64,000 nt of DNA from contig NZ_CP048222.1 in NCBI RefSeq assembly GCF_010119975.1, positions 5,990,501-6,054,500 of the forward strand. The letters run 5' to 3'. The position numbers were made by a program, and so were the translations under genes. Below, piece after piece: positions 27,332 through 36,464 of the stretch. The notes beneath the pieces were generated by a model that had not been told where the DNA came from, did not search any database, and was given only the letters and a program-made list of their open reading frames with translations. The DNA is from Rhodocytophaga rosea. GTDB lineage: Bacteria; Bacteroidota; Bacteroidia; Cytophagales; 172606-1. Numbering within the stretch: position 1 is the first letter of the stretch; every line of letters begins with the position of its first letter.

Positions 27332-28437
27332 TAAGTAAGAGTACACAATTAAGTATAAGATTTTGGCAAATTGTATCTTTGCTTATGCGTTATATCAAGA
27401 AGATTACAGACAAGCAAAAACAAGACTTAGAGAAGATTCATAAAGATAGTAAAAGTTATCAGGAACGTAACCGTTGCCAATGTATACTGTTATCCAATCA
27501 AGGCTATCAAGTACAGAAGTTAGCAAGCATTTTTCAAGTAAGTCAGTTAAGTATTTATAAGTGGTTTGATCGCTTTGAGAAAACAGGTGTGGTAGGGTTA
27601 AAGAACCAAAAAGGGAAAGGCAGAAAACCCATCCTTACTACCAGTAATGCTACCCATGTTGAAGTAGTGGAAAATAGCATAGAGAAAGAAAAACAACAAC
27701 TTAAATTAGCTAAGCGAGAGATAGAAGCTAAATTAGGCACGGCTATGAGTGAGATGACCTTGAAGCGGTTTTTAAAAAAATTGACTACCGATGGAAACGT
27801 TTCCGTAAATGGATAAAGCCATTGCAAAACAAAGAAGCATATGAGCAGAAAGTCAAGCGATTACATGCTTTGCTTTATTTGGCACAGACAGGCAGTATAG
27901 ATTTATATTTTGGAGACGAATCAGGGTTTTGCCTTACCCCTTGTGTACCTTATGGATGGATCAAAAAAGGCGAATACGCCCCTATTTTATCCCAAAGAAG
28001 TACAAGGATAAATGTATTTGGCTTGTTAAGTACAAATAATGAGTTGCTTACTTATCAGAAAAGTGGGAGTCTAAACGCTGACTTTATCATTGAATGTGTA
28101 GAGGCCTTCTCAACATCTATTTCCAAGTTTACTGTCATAGTCTTAGACAACGCCTCCTGGCATACATGTGGCCTATGGGAAGTCAAAAAAGAAGAATGGG
28201 AACAGAAAGGATTATACATCTTTTTGCTGCCTAAGTATAGTCCTCATCTTAACAGGATCGAACGATTTTGGAAGCAGGTGAAATATCATTGGCTCAAAGC
28301 CGAAGACTATCTGTCTGTAGAAGCGCTTAAGGAGGCACTTTATACCATCTTTTCAGGATTGGGTACTTACTTTAAACTTGATTTTAAAAAACTTGAAGTA
28401 GATGAAAATATTATACTTAATTGTGTTTAATTACTTA
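27332..28437 (+). mobile_element. IS630-family insertion sequence
   Basis: Matching terminal sequences ACACAATTAAGTATAA (27343-27358) and its exact complement (28411-28426) are inverted. The similarity continues outward with mismatches to TA dinucleotides at 27332-27333 and 28436-28437. IS630/Tc1-mariner elements insert at TA and duplicate it, so these TAs mark the probable borders, giving an element of about 1.1 kb. The right repeat lies inside the last codons of the transposase. The element interrupts or flanks the sensor pseudogene. Confidence 0.75.
27385..28430 (+). CDS. IS630-family transposase, two frames joined by a probable -1 frameshift
   Basis: Frame 1 runs 27385-27816 with the helix-turn-helix region (YQVQKLASIFQVSQLSIYKW, then GRKPIL). 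The second frame (stop-free until TAA at 28428) holds the DDE domain: Asp in YFGDESGFCL, Asp in VIVLDNASWH and Glu in SPHLNRIERFW. The frames meet at seven consecutive A residues (27774-27780). A -1 slip there reads LKK-IDYRWKRFRKWI, which is the expected family sequence, and gives a protein of about 348 residues, the usual IS630 length. All three catalytic residues are intact, so it may be active if frameshifting occurs. Without slippage, frame 1 ends with VSVNG. The alternative is a recent inactivating indel. Confidence 0.82.
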
Positions 28438-28514
28438 ACAATCATAACTCCTGGACATTATATTGGAGAAATGGTTTTCACTTTGCTTACCATTACTTAA
28501 AACGTTTATATAGA

Positions 28515-29543
28515 TCATTTCAAATGACGCTTAAAAAACTCGTTGGCCAACCTGCTCACCTCAACATGTACCTGTTGCCTGCTGACCGAGGGATCATCGG
28601 AAAAAATGAGCGGAGCCGACATTTTAAGCCCTTCATTTGCTTCGTTGAGCATGACATAATGCCCGGTTTTTCCTTTAAATTCATAATAATCCGAGCCGCT
28701 GATTAACTTATGAAAATGTAGGGCATTTGTTTGAACTGGCGTTATACTGTCACTTTGTGATCCAATAATATAAACCGGTCGATTAATTTCTTGTACTTGC
28801 CGTTTATCAATAAAACCTGCGCCTAGCGCCGGAGAAATAGCAAAAAATGCTCTAATTCGATTGTCTTTTAACGTAGGAATTACTTTACTGCCAGCTATAA
28901 GACTACTGTCATCGAGGTAGTGAGAAAGACCAGGAAATTCGGGTACTTCCAGCTCTTTTTTACCTGTGGTTTTGAGATAGTTACTTAATGCCTCGTTATT
29001 AACTACTGCACCCGCTAAAGCCAGTACGGTATATCCTCCAAAAGAAAAACCTGCTGCACCAACTCTTTGCTGATCAATCACACGGCTTAGTTCCTTTTCT
29101 CCAAGTAAAGCGGTGAGTGCAAAACTAATATCCAGAGGCCGTTCCCAGGTTTTTACAAATTCCAGAGGGAGTTTATGTTCATAGGTATTACCCCAATGGT
29201 CGACGGCAGCCACGATAAAACCACTTTGCACTAAACTTTGCGCCAGCCATTCTATAGTAAGCCTGCCACCTCCGGTACCATGCGATAACAGAATCAATGG
29301 CAGCTTGCGGGAAGGTAACCTACCATTCTGCACGGTATGCTTCCGGGTAAAAGGGGAGAACACCTTGTCTTTGGGTTTGAGTGAATCCTCTGTCGGATAC
29401 CAGATTTCTGTAACGATAGGGCGGTTACGGCTTTTATCGGTAAAAGTAAGCGTACGTTCCCCAATATTCAGTACTGGCTGGGTTTGTGCAAAAATTTGTT
29501 GGATAGATAAGATAAACAGGACGATCAGAATTTGCTTGAGCAT
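28515..29543 (-). CDS. Exported alpha/beta hydrolase (chlorophyllase / PAF-acetylhydrolase-like)
   Basis: A 342-residue protein with a cleavable signal peptide (about 1-20, ending QIFAQ). The hydrolase fold shows the oxyanion loop LLSHGTGGG, the nucleophile elbow GFSFGGY, an acid in GSQSDSITPV and a histidine in GKTGHYVML, so the triad appears complete. Such proteins hydrolyse esters; the substrate is unknown. It lies immediately downstream of the IS630 element in opposite orientation and is 67 nt from a Crp/Fnr regulator on the same strand, which may control it. Confidence 0.85.
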   Translation of the reverse strand: MLKQILIVLFILSIQQIFAQTQPVLNIGERTLTFTDKSRNRPIVTEIWYPTEDSLKPKDKVFSPFTRKHTVQNGRLPSRKLPLILLSHGTGGGRLTIEWLAQSLVQSGFIVAAVDHWGNTYEHKLPLEFVKTWERPLDISFALTALLGEKELSRVIDQQRVGAAGFSFGGYTVLALAGAVVNNEALSNYLKTTGKKELEVPEFPGLSHYLDDSSLIAGSKVIPTLKDNRIRAFFAISPALGAGFIDKRQVQEINRPVYIIGSQSDSITPVQTNALHFHKLISGSDYYEFKGKTGHYVMLNEANEGLKMSAPLIFSDDPSVSRQQVHVEVSRLANEFFKRHLK

Positions 29544-29610
29544 GTGTATTGGAAATGATGAGCAAAGCTATTTCTTCTGCACTTCAAAAACATTGACAAA
29601 AGTCAACAAA

Positions 29611-30180
29611 TCAGATTTTTGATTTTAATCGGCTTAATGTTTCCTGAGAAATTCCCAGATAATCGGCGATGATCTTGGCAGGCAGGCGTTGTATCATTTC
29701 GGGATACTGTTGCATCAGGGCATCATAGCGTGATTTAGAATCCATAGTAATAAAGCTTTCGATCCGTTGTATGGAAGCAATATAATCAAGTTCTAACCTA
29801 ATACGGTCCATGGTTTCCCAGCCAGGCACCTCCTTATAAAGCATTTGCCTGTCAGGGTAGCTAAGCAAGAGTAATTCAGAAGGTTCAAGGGTTTGAATAG
29901 AAGCCAGAGAAGGCTGGTGTAAGATGAAACTTGGAAAAGCGGTGCCCATCCGGCCTTCAAAAATCAGAAAACGGGTAGATTCGCTTCCGTCTTCACCGGT
30001 TAAAAATACCCGCAAACAACCTTTCAAGACAAAATAAATATGCCTGGCAATATCACCTTTATGTAAAAGTATCTGGTTTCGTTTTGTAGATTTTGGCTTA
30101 AAACAACTACTTACCAATTGCTCTTGTTGAGGAGAAAGAGTGATTTTACCTTCCAGAAATTTTTTCAAAGCCGGATGCAT
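29611..30180 (-). CDS. Crp/Fnr family transcriptional regulator
   Basis: A 189-residue regulator. Residues of about 20-120 form the cyclic-nucleotide-binding jelly roll (KGDIARHIYFVLKGCLRVF, ESTRFLIFEGRMG), and the C-terminus is a winged helix-turn-helix with LPAKIIADYLGISQETLSRLKSKI. The glycine/arginine pattern of true cAMP binders is not evident, which is common in Bacteroidota members. It could regulate the downstream hydrolase (same strand, 67 nt) or the divergent gene at 30310. A palindrome GAAAGT-N5-ACTTTC at 30229-30245 lies between the divergent genes. Confidence 0.88.
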   Translation of the reverse strand: MHPALKKFLEGKITLSPQQEQLVSSCFKPKSTKRNQILLHKGDIARHIYFVLKGCLRVFLTGEDGSESTRFLIFEGRMGTAFPSFILHQPSLASIQTLEPSELLLLSYPDRQMLYKEVPGWETMDRIRLELDYIASIQRIESFITMDSKSRYDALMQQYPEMIQRLPAKIIADYLGISQETLSRLKSKI

Positions 30181-30228
30181 AAAATTATTGAAAAGTTATA
30201 ATACTGTGAATTATATACATTCCTGTGC

Positions 30229-30245
30229 GAAAGTTATATACTTTC
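30229..30245. promoter_or_regulatory. Palindromic operator candidate between divergent genes
   Basis: GAAAGT-TATAT-ACTTTC is a perfect 17-bp dyad centred 57 nt before the Crp/Fnr start and 73 nt before the beta-propeller lipoprotein start. It could be a regulator site, but the AT-rich context raises the chance of coincidence. Confidence 0.3.
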
Positions 30246-30309
30246 AAAACAAAGCTGGCGGCGGGAAAGTATAGTATCATAACAAACTTCACCTAAACCT
30301 TCATTCGCT

Positions 30310-31380
30310 ATGCACGCCTCTAAACTCAATTTCCAAAAAAACCTTAAAAAATCAACATTCCTGTTTTTTGCCTGCGTAATTGTATTTTCACTTACTTCCT
30401 GCTCGGATGAGCAGTGGGATCAACTTTTGGGTCTGGCTCGTGATAAAGATAAAACCAGCATACCAGATAAAATCACCTTCACCAAACCTGCCTTATATCC
30501 GGAGGGCGTAAGCCATGATGCCAGAGGCAAACGGTTTCTGGTAAGTTCGGTGAGGTTTGGCACGATTGGCGAAGTAACATATAATGGCAGCTATACTCCC
30601 TTTATAGAGGATGATGACCTGATTTCTACCATTGGCATCAAAGTAGACGAAAGCCGCAAGCGAATTCTGGTGGCTGTATCCGACCCTGGGGCCGGAGAAA
30701 AAACTTCTCCACAAACGGTGGGCAAATTAGCAGCCCTGGGCATTTATGATCTTACGACTGGTAGCCGAATCAGGTTTATAAATTTAGGTGCTTTACGTCC
30801 CCAAGGTGGGCATTTTGCCAATGACATTACCCTTGATGCGCAGGGGAATGCATACATTACAGATAGTTTTTCGCCTATTATTTACAAAGTAGATGTGAAT
30901 GGAAATGCTTCCGTATTTTTTGAAGATACAGATTTTGCCACTGCTCCAGGTGCCTTTGGTTTTAATGGCATCGTCTATCACCCGTCTGGTTACCTGATTG
31001 CTGGTTTTTCCAGGGATAATAAACTGATCAGAATAGCTGTAAGTGAGCCTGCAACCTGGAGTGAAGTTTCCCTGGATACACCCCTGATGGGCCCCGATGG
31101 ATTGTTATTGAGTAAAAATGGTAAAGAATTAATTGTTGTAAACAATGCCGGAGGTGTAGCCCCAGGCAAAGTGATCGCTTTTAACAGTGAAAATAACTGG
31201 GAGAGTGCTACAGCAGGTAATACATTCACGACTGATCCGGTTATGCCTACTACAGCTACCGCTTATAAGAATGAAGTGTTTGTAGTATATGCATATCTGA
31301 ACCGGCTGTTTTCGGGCGTCCAGCCGCCGGTTGCTGATTTTGCGGTACAAAAAGTGCCTTTTACCACAAATAATTATTAA
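30310..31380 (+). CDS. SMP-30/gluconolactonase-like beta-propeller lipoprotein
   Basis: A 356-residue protein with a hydrophobic leader ending in a lipobox (FSLTSC, Cys about 31), so it is probably lipid-anchored. The mature part is a six-blade-type propeller with YPEGVSHDARGKRFLVSS, GGHFANDITLDAQGNAYITDS, FNGIVYHPSGYLIAG and GPDGLLLSKNGKELIVVNN, matching SMP-30/gluconolactonase/LRE-like folds. The family binds a metal and hydrolyses lactones, but catalytic residues cannot be fixed by eye here. The gene is divergent from the Crp/Fnr regulator with a 129-nt shared upstream region. Confidence 0.8.
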   Translation: MHASKLNFQKNLKKSTFLFFACVIVFSLTSCSDEQWDQLLGLARDKDKTSIPDKITFTKPALYPEGVSHDARGKRFLVSSVRFGTIGEVTYNGSYTPFIEDDDLISTIGIKVDESRKRILVAVSDPGAGEKTSPQTVGKLAALGIYDLTTGSRIRFINLGALRPQGGHFANDITLDAQGNAYITDSFSPIIYKVDVNGNASVFFEDTDFATAPGAFGFNGIVYHPSGYLIAGFSRDNKLIRIAVSEPATWSEVSLDTPLMGPDGLLLSKNGKELIVVNNAGGVAPGKVIAFNSENNWESATAGNTFTTDPVMPTTATAYKNEVFVVYAYLNRLFSGVQPPVADFAVQKVPFTTNNY

Positions 31381-31598
31381 GAAATAATCTACAAACGTAT
31401 GTTTGTTAATCTCATCCTTTTCTCACTAGAGAAGGGGATGTGATTTCTTATATGAAGCAGGAAGAGGTGGAAATTAAAGATACTTTCAAACTTGCTTTAA
31501 GGTATTTTTATAATTCGTATACCAAAAAACTAATAAACAATAACGCGCACTTTAACTTCAGAATAAAGTATGCATATTTGCACTTTTACTTGATAAGA

Positions 31599-32735
31599 AT
31601 GCGTTTACAAACCAAGCAGCGGATATCCCTCAGTGTATTTTTCTTTCTTTCCGGTTTTAGTTTTGCCAGCTGGGCTTCCAGAATACCTACCATTAAATCG
31701 GATTTTCAGCTCAACGAAGCGCAATTAGGTAATATTCTACTCACCATGCCCATCAGTTCTTTAATTGGACTCCCTTTTTCCGGATGGCTGGTAAGCAGGT
31801 TTGATAGCCGCTTTCCCTTAACGGTTGCTTTTTTACTCAATGCAGTTTGTCTTTCGCTGATTGCTTTTGCAGATACAACTGTTACGCTGGTCATGGCCGT
31901 GTTTATCTTCGCCTTAACGATGCGCATCTTTAACATTTCTGTGAATACGCAGGCCATTCATCTGCAAAAACAATATGAACGCAAAATAAATGGTTCCTTT
32001 CATGGCCTGTGGAGTACTGGCGGCATTGTAGGCGTAGGATTTACCACCTTGCTGCTTGCCTTTCAGGTTTCTATGATTCACCACTTACTAATCGTTTCAG
32101 GCATCGCTATTTTAGTTACTCTTTATTTCTACCGGTTTTTACTCAGAAATGATAAATCTCCTTCCGGTAATAAGCTCACCTTTGGAAAACCTGATCCCTA
32201 TATTTTGCACTTAGGCTTGCTCGTGTTTTGTGCCGCTATATGCGAAGGTGGCATGTTTGACTGGAGTGGCATTTATTTTCAGCAGATCGTGCAGGTAGAT
32301 ATATTCACTACCGGCTACCTGGTGTTTATGGCGTTTATGGCTTTGTCTAGGTTTATTTCTGATATGCTGATTGAAAAAATTGGTATGCCTGCTACCTATA
32401 TCTTCAGTTCGGTGCTTATTGTTTCTGGCATCCTGCTTTCGATTCTCTTCCCTACATTCTGGCCGGCACTGATCGGGTTCTCCCTGGTAGGCTTTGGAAC
32501 AGCAGCTGTAATTCCCATGACCTATAGCTTAGCTGGAGCCTCTTCCAAATATTCTCCTGGTATGGCTATTTCCCTGATTGCTACATTTGGAATAATTGGA
32601 ATGCTGCTTGGACCGCCTATGATTGGCTACCTGGCACATGCTTTTAGTTTGAAAGTATCTTTTGTAGCCTTCGCACTTGCCGGATTTATGCTAATCCCTA
32701 TTTCTCGGTCGTTTTTTAAAATCAATAAATTATAA
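31599..32735 (+). CDS. Major facilitator superfamily transporter
   Basis: A 378-residue protein with about 12 hydrophobic segments. I place the start at ATG 31599 (MRLQTKQRISLSVFFF), because a frame opened farther upstream at 31440 adds 53 residues of non-MFS, AT-rich sequence. The first helix FFFLSGFSFASWASRIPTIK and the loop with FDSRFPLTVAFLLNA match sugar/drug MFS proteins of the YbjJ/FucP-like type. The second half has EGGMFDWSGIYFQQ and RFISDMLIEKIG. The transported compound is unknown. It follows the propeller lipoprotein gene by 218 nt. Confidence 0.87.
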   Translation: MRLQTKQRISLSVFFFLSGFSFASWASRIPTIKSDFQLNEAQLGNILLTMPISSLIGLPFSGWLVSRFDSRFPLTVAFLLNAVCLSLIAFADTTVTLVMAVFIFALTMRIFNISVNTQAIHLQKQYERKINGSFHGLWSTGGIVGVGFTTLLLAFQVSMIHHLLIVSGIAILVTLYFYRFLLRNDKSPSGNKLTFGKPDPYILHLGLLVFCAAICEGGMFDWSGIYFQQIVQVDIFTTGYLVFMAFMALSRFISDMLIEKIGMPATYIFSSVLIVSGILLSILFPTFWPALIGFSLVGFGTAAVIPMTYSLAGASSKYSPGMAISLIATFGIIGMLLGPPMIGYLAHAFSLKVSFVAFALAGFMLIPISRSFFKINKL

Positions 32736-32828
32736 CAGAAACAATCAATCTAAGAATATATTCCTAGAATTGCCTGATATTTTTCTGACTTTCCCTTTAG
32801 CATTAATCCCAGCCTTGTCTGTGAGAAA

Positions 32829-33077
32829 TTATTCATCAAATAAGTGGGGTTGTTTAATCTGCTCAAATCCGGAAAACATATCATCTAAGTCTGTTTCTAT
32901 TTCCTTTTGTTCATAAGGATCTTGAGCTGCTACAAATAAGGTTGTATTTGGCCGTACAATAGCTTCCTCCAGGATTATCTTTACATTTTCCATTTTTTCT
33001 ATCCCATAGCCAGGTACGGTCACATCTTCTACCTCCTTAAATAACTCATCCGATTGAAAGATAATACGTATGTTCAT
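32829..33077 (-). CDS. Small hypothetical protein
   Basis: An 82-residue acidic soluble protein of unknown function. No family is recognised. It starts MNIRIIFQSDELF, has mixed beta-alpha propensity and ends in an acidic helix (ETDLDDMFSGFEQ). There is no signal peptide or cysteine. Amino-acid composition is normal for a coding frame, and no competing ORF overlaps it. Gaps on both sides mean no operon context. Confidence 0.55.
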   Translation of the reverse strand: MNIRIIFQSDELFKEVEDVTVPGYGIEKMENVKIILEEAIVRPNTTLFVAAQDPYEQKEIETDLDDMFSGFEQIKQPHLFDE

Positions 33078-33686
33078 AGATGTAAAATTGAGTGAATATA
33101 GTATACGTTAATTATTAAAAATGTTTGCTTCAATTGAGTACTTTTATCTAACCAGCCTTTATCAATCTGCGCAATGAGTAACTAATACGGGGAAATTTTA
33201 TTGTAAGCTATTTATTATTTAGGTAATGATACAACCTTGCCTACATCCTAGATATATTTTATGCGCTCAAATTTTTATCCTATCTCACCAACACTATATA
33301 TGGTTAACCTGCATACAATGTATAATTGATTTTTCTAAAATTATCCTACTATCTTAGTTATATGACAAAGATAGTACATTTAAATGAATTAATTTTTTTA
33401 TATTTTTTAATGCTATAGTCTAATTTACTTGGTATAGATGCTTTATAACGCACGCTTAATCAAAAATGGTATAAGACCTTAAATAAAATAGAAGAAGCTC
33501 AATTGCGTGAATCGGCAAAAACGTATAACTGCCTGTACCTCACCAGAAGTAATCAGGAGAGAAGGTTACCTTCTATTTTCAGGATTATTACATTCGTACT
33601 AGCCAGCCCATTGTGTGGGAAAGGAAACCAAAACAATAGAATGCCTTATCATCTATGACTCAATAGCTTTTGTATGACTTCAGGAA
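33078..33686. other. Intergenic region, possible gene relic
   Basis: These 609 nt are very AT-rich. Around 33490-33660 a plus-strand frame without an ATG reads like coding sequence (EEAQLRESAKTYNCLYLTR), so a decayed small gene is possible, but I recognise no family. No RNA gene or strong hairpin was seen. Confidence 0.35.
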
Positions 33687-33986
33687 TTAGTATTGATGAT
33701 CAGGGCAGGGAGTGGATATTTGTTCGATTTTTTCACTCAATATCTGATGCATGGTTTCGGCATCAATGCCCGCTGTATTGAACCATAATACCCGGGTATA
33801 CATTTTATCGAGTGTTACGAAAACAGCAGATTTCCAGAAATCCATATTGATTCTTAAATCCTGTAAATCTGCTTGCAAATTAGCAGGAGAAACCTCAGCC
33901 AAGAGATCGAGAATATGGAATACTATTTCTCTTTGTTGCGAGAAAGGCTTGTTACTGAAAGGTTGTATTAGTTTTTCTATTAACAT
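33687..33986 (-). CDS. Small hypothetical protein
   Basis: A 99-residue soluble protein that I do not recognise. It is mainly helical (EKLIQPFSNKPFSQQREIVFHILDLLAEV) with one central beta-like stretch (FWKSAVFVTLDKMYTRVLWF). It has no signal peptide, membrane helix or known motif. It lies alone between two long non-coding gaps. The composition looks like a real gene. Confidence 0.5.
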   Translation of the reverse strand: MLIEKLIQPFSNKPFSQQREIVFHILDLLAEVSPANLQADLQDLRINMDFWKSAVFVTLDKMYTRVLWFNTAGIDAETMHQILSEKIEQISTPCPDHQY

Positions 33987-34666
33987 TTGTGTAATGTGTT
34001 AGAGCTTTTGAGTATTTATTGATATGGATGTGCCCTAAAAGTTTAATACGATCCTGGTATGTAAGGTAAGTGACTATTTGTTCAATATTTTAATCATTAT
34101 TAAGGCAGGTTTCCTGATGTAAAAGGATTTCTATTGACAGGCTATTCATAGCAGTGCGGCAATAGCTGGCGAAAATAAATCTATAACTTATCAATAAATG
34201 CGCTATTGACACACAGTAATCTACTATAACTAAGTATTTCTGAGAGAAAGCTATTTGTTTGGCAGGGAAGTTCTAAAATATAATTTGTTTCTATTCACTG
34301 ATAAAAGTGTAATGCTAAGATATAAGTAAGATTTACAGCGGAATTTAAATGATATGTATAGCAGCTAGTTTACCTATCTGGTTGTATGAACTGCCCTAAA
34401 ACAATAGCCTGATGGATGCAATACAATGATTGCCTGTCAGCTTGCCAACCGGCTTTGGAAACTGCTTTCTCCTTTTGGAAACCGGTAAAATAATGCTTCT
34501 GCCATAAGTATCATCGGCTACATTACCTGGTGGATGTCATCGTTCACCAACCTATCCACAAATTTACCATCATAGTACGAATTATCTGTTAGAAATATTA
34601 TATTGAGCTGATTTAAATAGTACCAGCAACCTATTAAAATTTGAAAAATATTACTGTTGTAAAAAT
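33987..34666. other. Intergenic region, no gene seen
   Basis: These 680 nt are AT-rich with stops in all frames. No ORF over about 40 codons with good composition, no RNA gene and no strong repeat was found. The right end carries the promoter of the Crp/Fnr regulator at 34667. Confidence 0.45.
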
Positions 34667-35311
34667 ATGATTAGTCAACCTTTGAATTATATACATAAGT
34701 TTTCTGAATTTTTTGAACCTGCTTTACTTGCTGATCTGGAAGCAAAGTCTATGCTGATGGAAGTAAAAAGTGGAGATACTATGCTTAATATCGGGCAAAC
34801 CATCCGGGCTGTGCCGCTTTTAGTGAGTGGGGCGGTTAAAGTAAGCCGCATTAATGATGAAGGACAGGAATTGTTATTGTATTATGTAAAAGAAGGCGAA
34901 AGCTGTGCTATGACCTTTAACTGCTGTATGCTTGCGCAAAATAGTGTCATTAAAGCAACAGCTGAAGAAGACAGCGTATTGGTTTGTATTCCTGTCGGAC
35001 TGATGGAAGAATGGATGGTAAAATATGCCTCCTGGAAAAGATATGTAATGACCACCATACTCAGCCGCTTTACCGAAATGATCAAGTGTATTGATGAGGT
35101 AGCCTTTAAGAAAATGGATGAAAGGCTGATCGGCTACCTGAAAGAAAAATCAAAGATTACCGGATCATCCGTGCTGAATCTTACCCATCAGCAAATCGGA
35201 GATGAACTGGGAACCAACCGGGTGGTCATTTCAAGGCTATTAAAAAAACTCGAAAACGATAACAAACTGCTCATCTATAACAAACAAATCAAACTGCTGA
35301 AAGATTTGTAA
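34667..35311 (+). CDS. Crp/Fnr family transcriptional regulator
   Basis: A 214-residue regulator. The sensory jelly roll spans about residues 20-135 (SGDTMLNIGQTIRAVPLLVSG, LYYVKEGESCAMTFNCCML), and the winged helix lies about 150-214 with LTHQQIGDELGTNRVVISRLLKKLE. Several cysteines (about 84, 88, 89, 109) occur in or near the sensory domain, which might allow redox sensing but do not form the classical Fnr iron-sulphur pattern. The stop codon lies inside the first of two tandem palindromes (35306-35345), directly before the peroxiredoxin gene. The simplest reading is that this protein, or a relative, binds there and controls peroxiredoxin. Confidence 0.9.
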   Translation: MISQPLNYIHKFSEFFEPALLADLEAKSMLMEVKSGDTMLNIGQTIRAVPLLVSGAVKVSRINDEGQELLLYYVKEGESCAMTFNCCMLAQNSVIKATAEEDSVLVCIPVGLMEEWMVKYASWKRYVMTTILSRFTEMIKCIDEVAFKKMDERLIGYLKEKSKITGSSVLNLTHQQIGDELGTNRVVISRLLKKLENDNKLLIYNKQIKLLKDL

Positions 35312-35323
35312 CATTTGTTACAA
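35306..35323. promoter_or_regulatory. Crp/Fnr-type operator, site 1
   Basis: Perfect 18-bp palindrome TTGTAAC-ATTT-GTTACAA. It has the length and 4-nt centre expected of a Crp/Fnr dimer site. It overlaps the stop codon of the upstream Crp/Fnr gene. Confidence 0.7.
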
Positions 35324-35327
35324 CAGC

Positions 35328-35345
35328 TTGTAACCATTGTTACAG
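35328..35345. promoter_or_regulatory. Crp/Fnr-type operator, site 2
   Basis: TTGTAAC-CATT-GTTACAG is the same motif with one terminal mismatch. Its centre is 22 bp from site 1, about two helical turns, so both dimers would sit on one DNA face. A -7-like CATATTTG occurs at 35366-35373. Confidence 0.7.
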
Positions 35346-35416
35346 CATCATATGATGGCTCGGTGCATATTTGTATTGTTAATTAATTATTTCAAAACAA
35401 TATAAATACATACACC

Positions 35417-36085
35417 ATGAGCTTACGATTAAACAACACCGCACCGGATTTTACGGCAGAAACAACAAAGGGCACAATCCGTTTTCACGAATGGATCGGC
35501 GAAGGCTGGGCTATGCTTTTTTCACATCCCAAAGATTTTACGCCTGTATGTACCACAGAACTAGGCTATATGGCCAGAATAGAACCTGAGTTTGCCAAGC
35601 GCAATTGCAAGATCATTGGCCTCAGCGTAGATCCGGTAGAAAGCCATTTGAAGTGGGAAAAAGATATTAAGGAAACACAGGGCACTGCTGTGAGCTACCC
35701 TATGATCGGTGATCCAACATTGACCATTGCCAAATTGTATGATATGCTTCCTGCCGAAGAACCCGGCACTTCTGAAGGAAGAACGGCCGCTACCAATCAA
35801 ACCGTACGTTCTGTATTTATGATCGGCCCCGACAAAAAAATAAAACTGCAACTTACCTATCCCATGACCACCGGCCGCAACTTCAATGAAATTCTGCGTG
35901 TGCTGGATTCTATGCAACTCACGGCTGCTCATAAAGTAGCTACTCCGGTAAACTGGAATGAGGGAGAAGATGTGATCATCGTTCCGGCTGTATCTGATGC
36001 AGAAGCAAAAGAAAAATATCCGCAAGGATGGAAAACCATTAAACCGTATCTGCGCATTGTTTCTCAACCATCTAAATTAAATTAA
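35417..36085 (+). CDS. 1-Cys peroxiredoxin (Prx6 type)
   Basis: A 222-residue thioredoxin-fold peroxidase. The peroxidatic Cys45 lies in FTPVCTTELG, the Prx6 signature; there is no second conserved Cys, so it should use the 1-Cys mechanism. The C-terminal extension with VATPVNWNEGEDVIIVP and PQGWKTIKPYLR is that of the Prx6 subfamily. It reduces hydrogen or organic peroxides in the cytosol with an outside thiol donor. Tandem Crp/Fnr-type palindromes sit 72-111 nt upstream. A small membrane gene follows by 2 nt, so they are co-transcribed. Confidence 0.95.
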   Translation: MSLRLNNTAPDFTAETTKGTIRFHEWIGEGWAMLFSHPKDFTPVCTTELGYMARIEPEFAKRNCKIIGLSVDPVESHLKWEKDIKETQGTAVSYPMIGDPTLTIAKLYDMLPAEEPGTSEGRTAATNQTVRSVFMIGPDKKIKLQLTYPMTTGRNFNEILRVLDSMQLTAAHKVATPVNWNEGEDVIIVPAVSDAEAKEKYPQGWKTIKPYLRIVSQPSKLN

Positions 36086-36087
36086 GT

Positions 36088-36300
36088 ATGAAAGCTCCTG
36101 TATCAATGCGTATCTTTTTTGCTTTTATGAGCGCCATGCTGTGGACGGGAATTTATTTTACCGGTTTTTCAGTAGTAAATTGGTTACTCTATTTGCCTGC
36201 TGCTGTTTCCCTGTTCGCTGCCATTACGGGCATTTGTCCGAGCTTAATGGTCATTACTAAACTAATGGACCTTAACCAAAAGCAGGCTTCCATTAAATAA
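36088..36300 (+). CDS. Small DUF2892-like membrane protein
   Basis: A 70-residue protein with two hydrophobic helices (IFFAFMSAMLWTGIYFTGF and LLYLPAAVSLFAAITGICPSL). The second helix with its GICPS end matches the YgaP-type DUF2892 transmembrane hairpin, often encoded with rhodanese or peroxidase genes. It starts 2 nt after the peroxiredoxin stop, clearly in the same transcript. Its Cys could link sulphur redox to the membrane, but this is inference. Confidence 0.75.
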   Translation: MKAPVSMRIFFAFMSAMLWTGIYFTGFSVVNWLLYLPAAVSLFAAITGICPSLMVITKLMDLNQKQASIK

Positions 36301-36464
36301 TTCCTCATAAAATTATGTGTAACTGTAGCAGGTGCTGGATTTGGTGATATGAAAACCCAGCACCCTGCTTTCAGAATAAACCGGTGATCATCTTGATCTT
36401 ACATTGATAGATCAAAACGACACTTTTCTTTGGCTTTTCAAAGCTGAATGTGTTGTTTGGACAA

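Noticed and set aside
27229-27384. Extended start of the IS630 frame 1 into the sensor relic
   Set aside because: The first residues (AILKKNNGSLWVGTSKG) belong to the sensor propeller, and the sequence lies mostly outside the IS border; the transposase starts at 27385.
31440-31598. N-terminal extension of the MFS gene
   Set aside because: The 53 extra residues are low-complexity and lie before a normal MFS first helix; ATG 31599 is preferred.
35306-35345. Tandem palindromes read as a terminator of the Crp/Fnr gene
   Set aside because: Each is a short 7-bp-arm dyad with a 4-nt centre, repeated with helical spacing and without a U-tract, which fits protein binding better.
35561-36067. Minus-strand 168-codon frame inside the peroxiredoxin
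   Set aside because: It is antisense to an unambiguous Prx6 gene.
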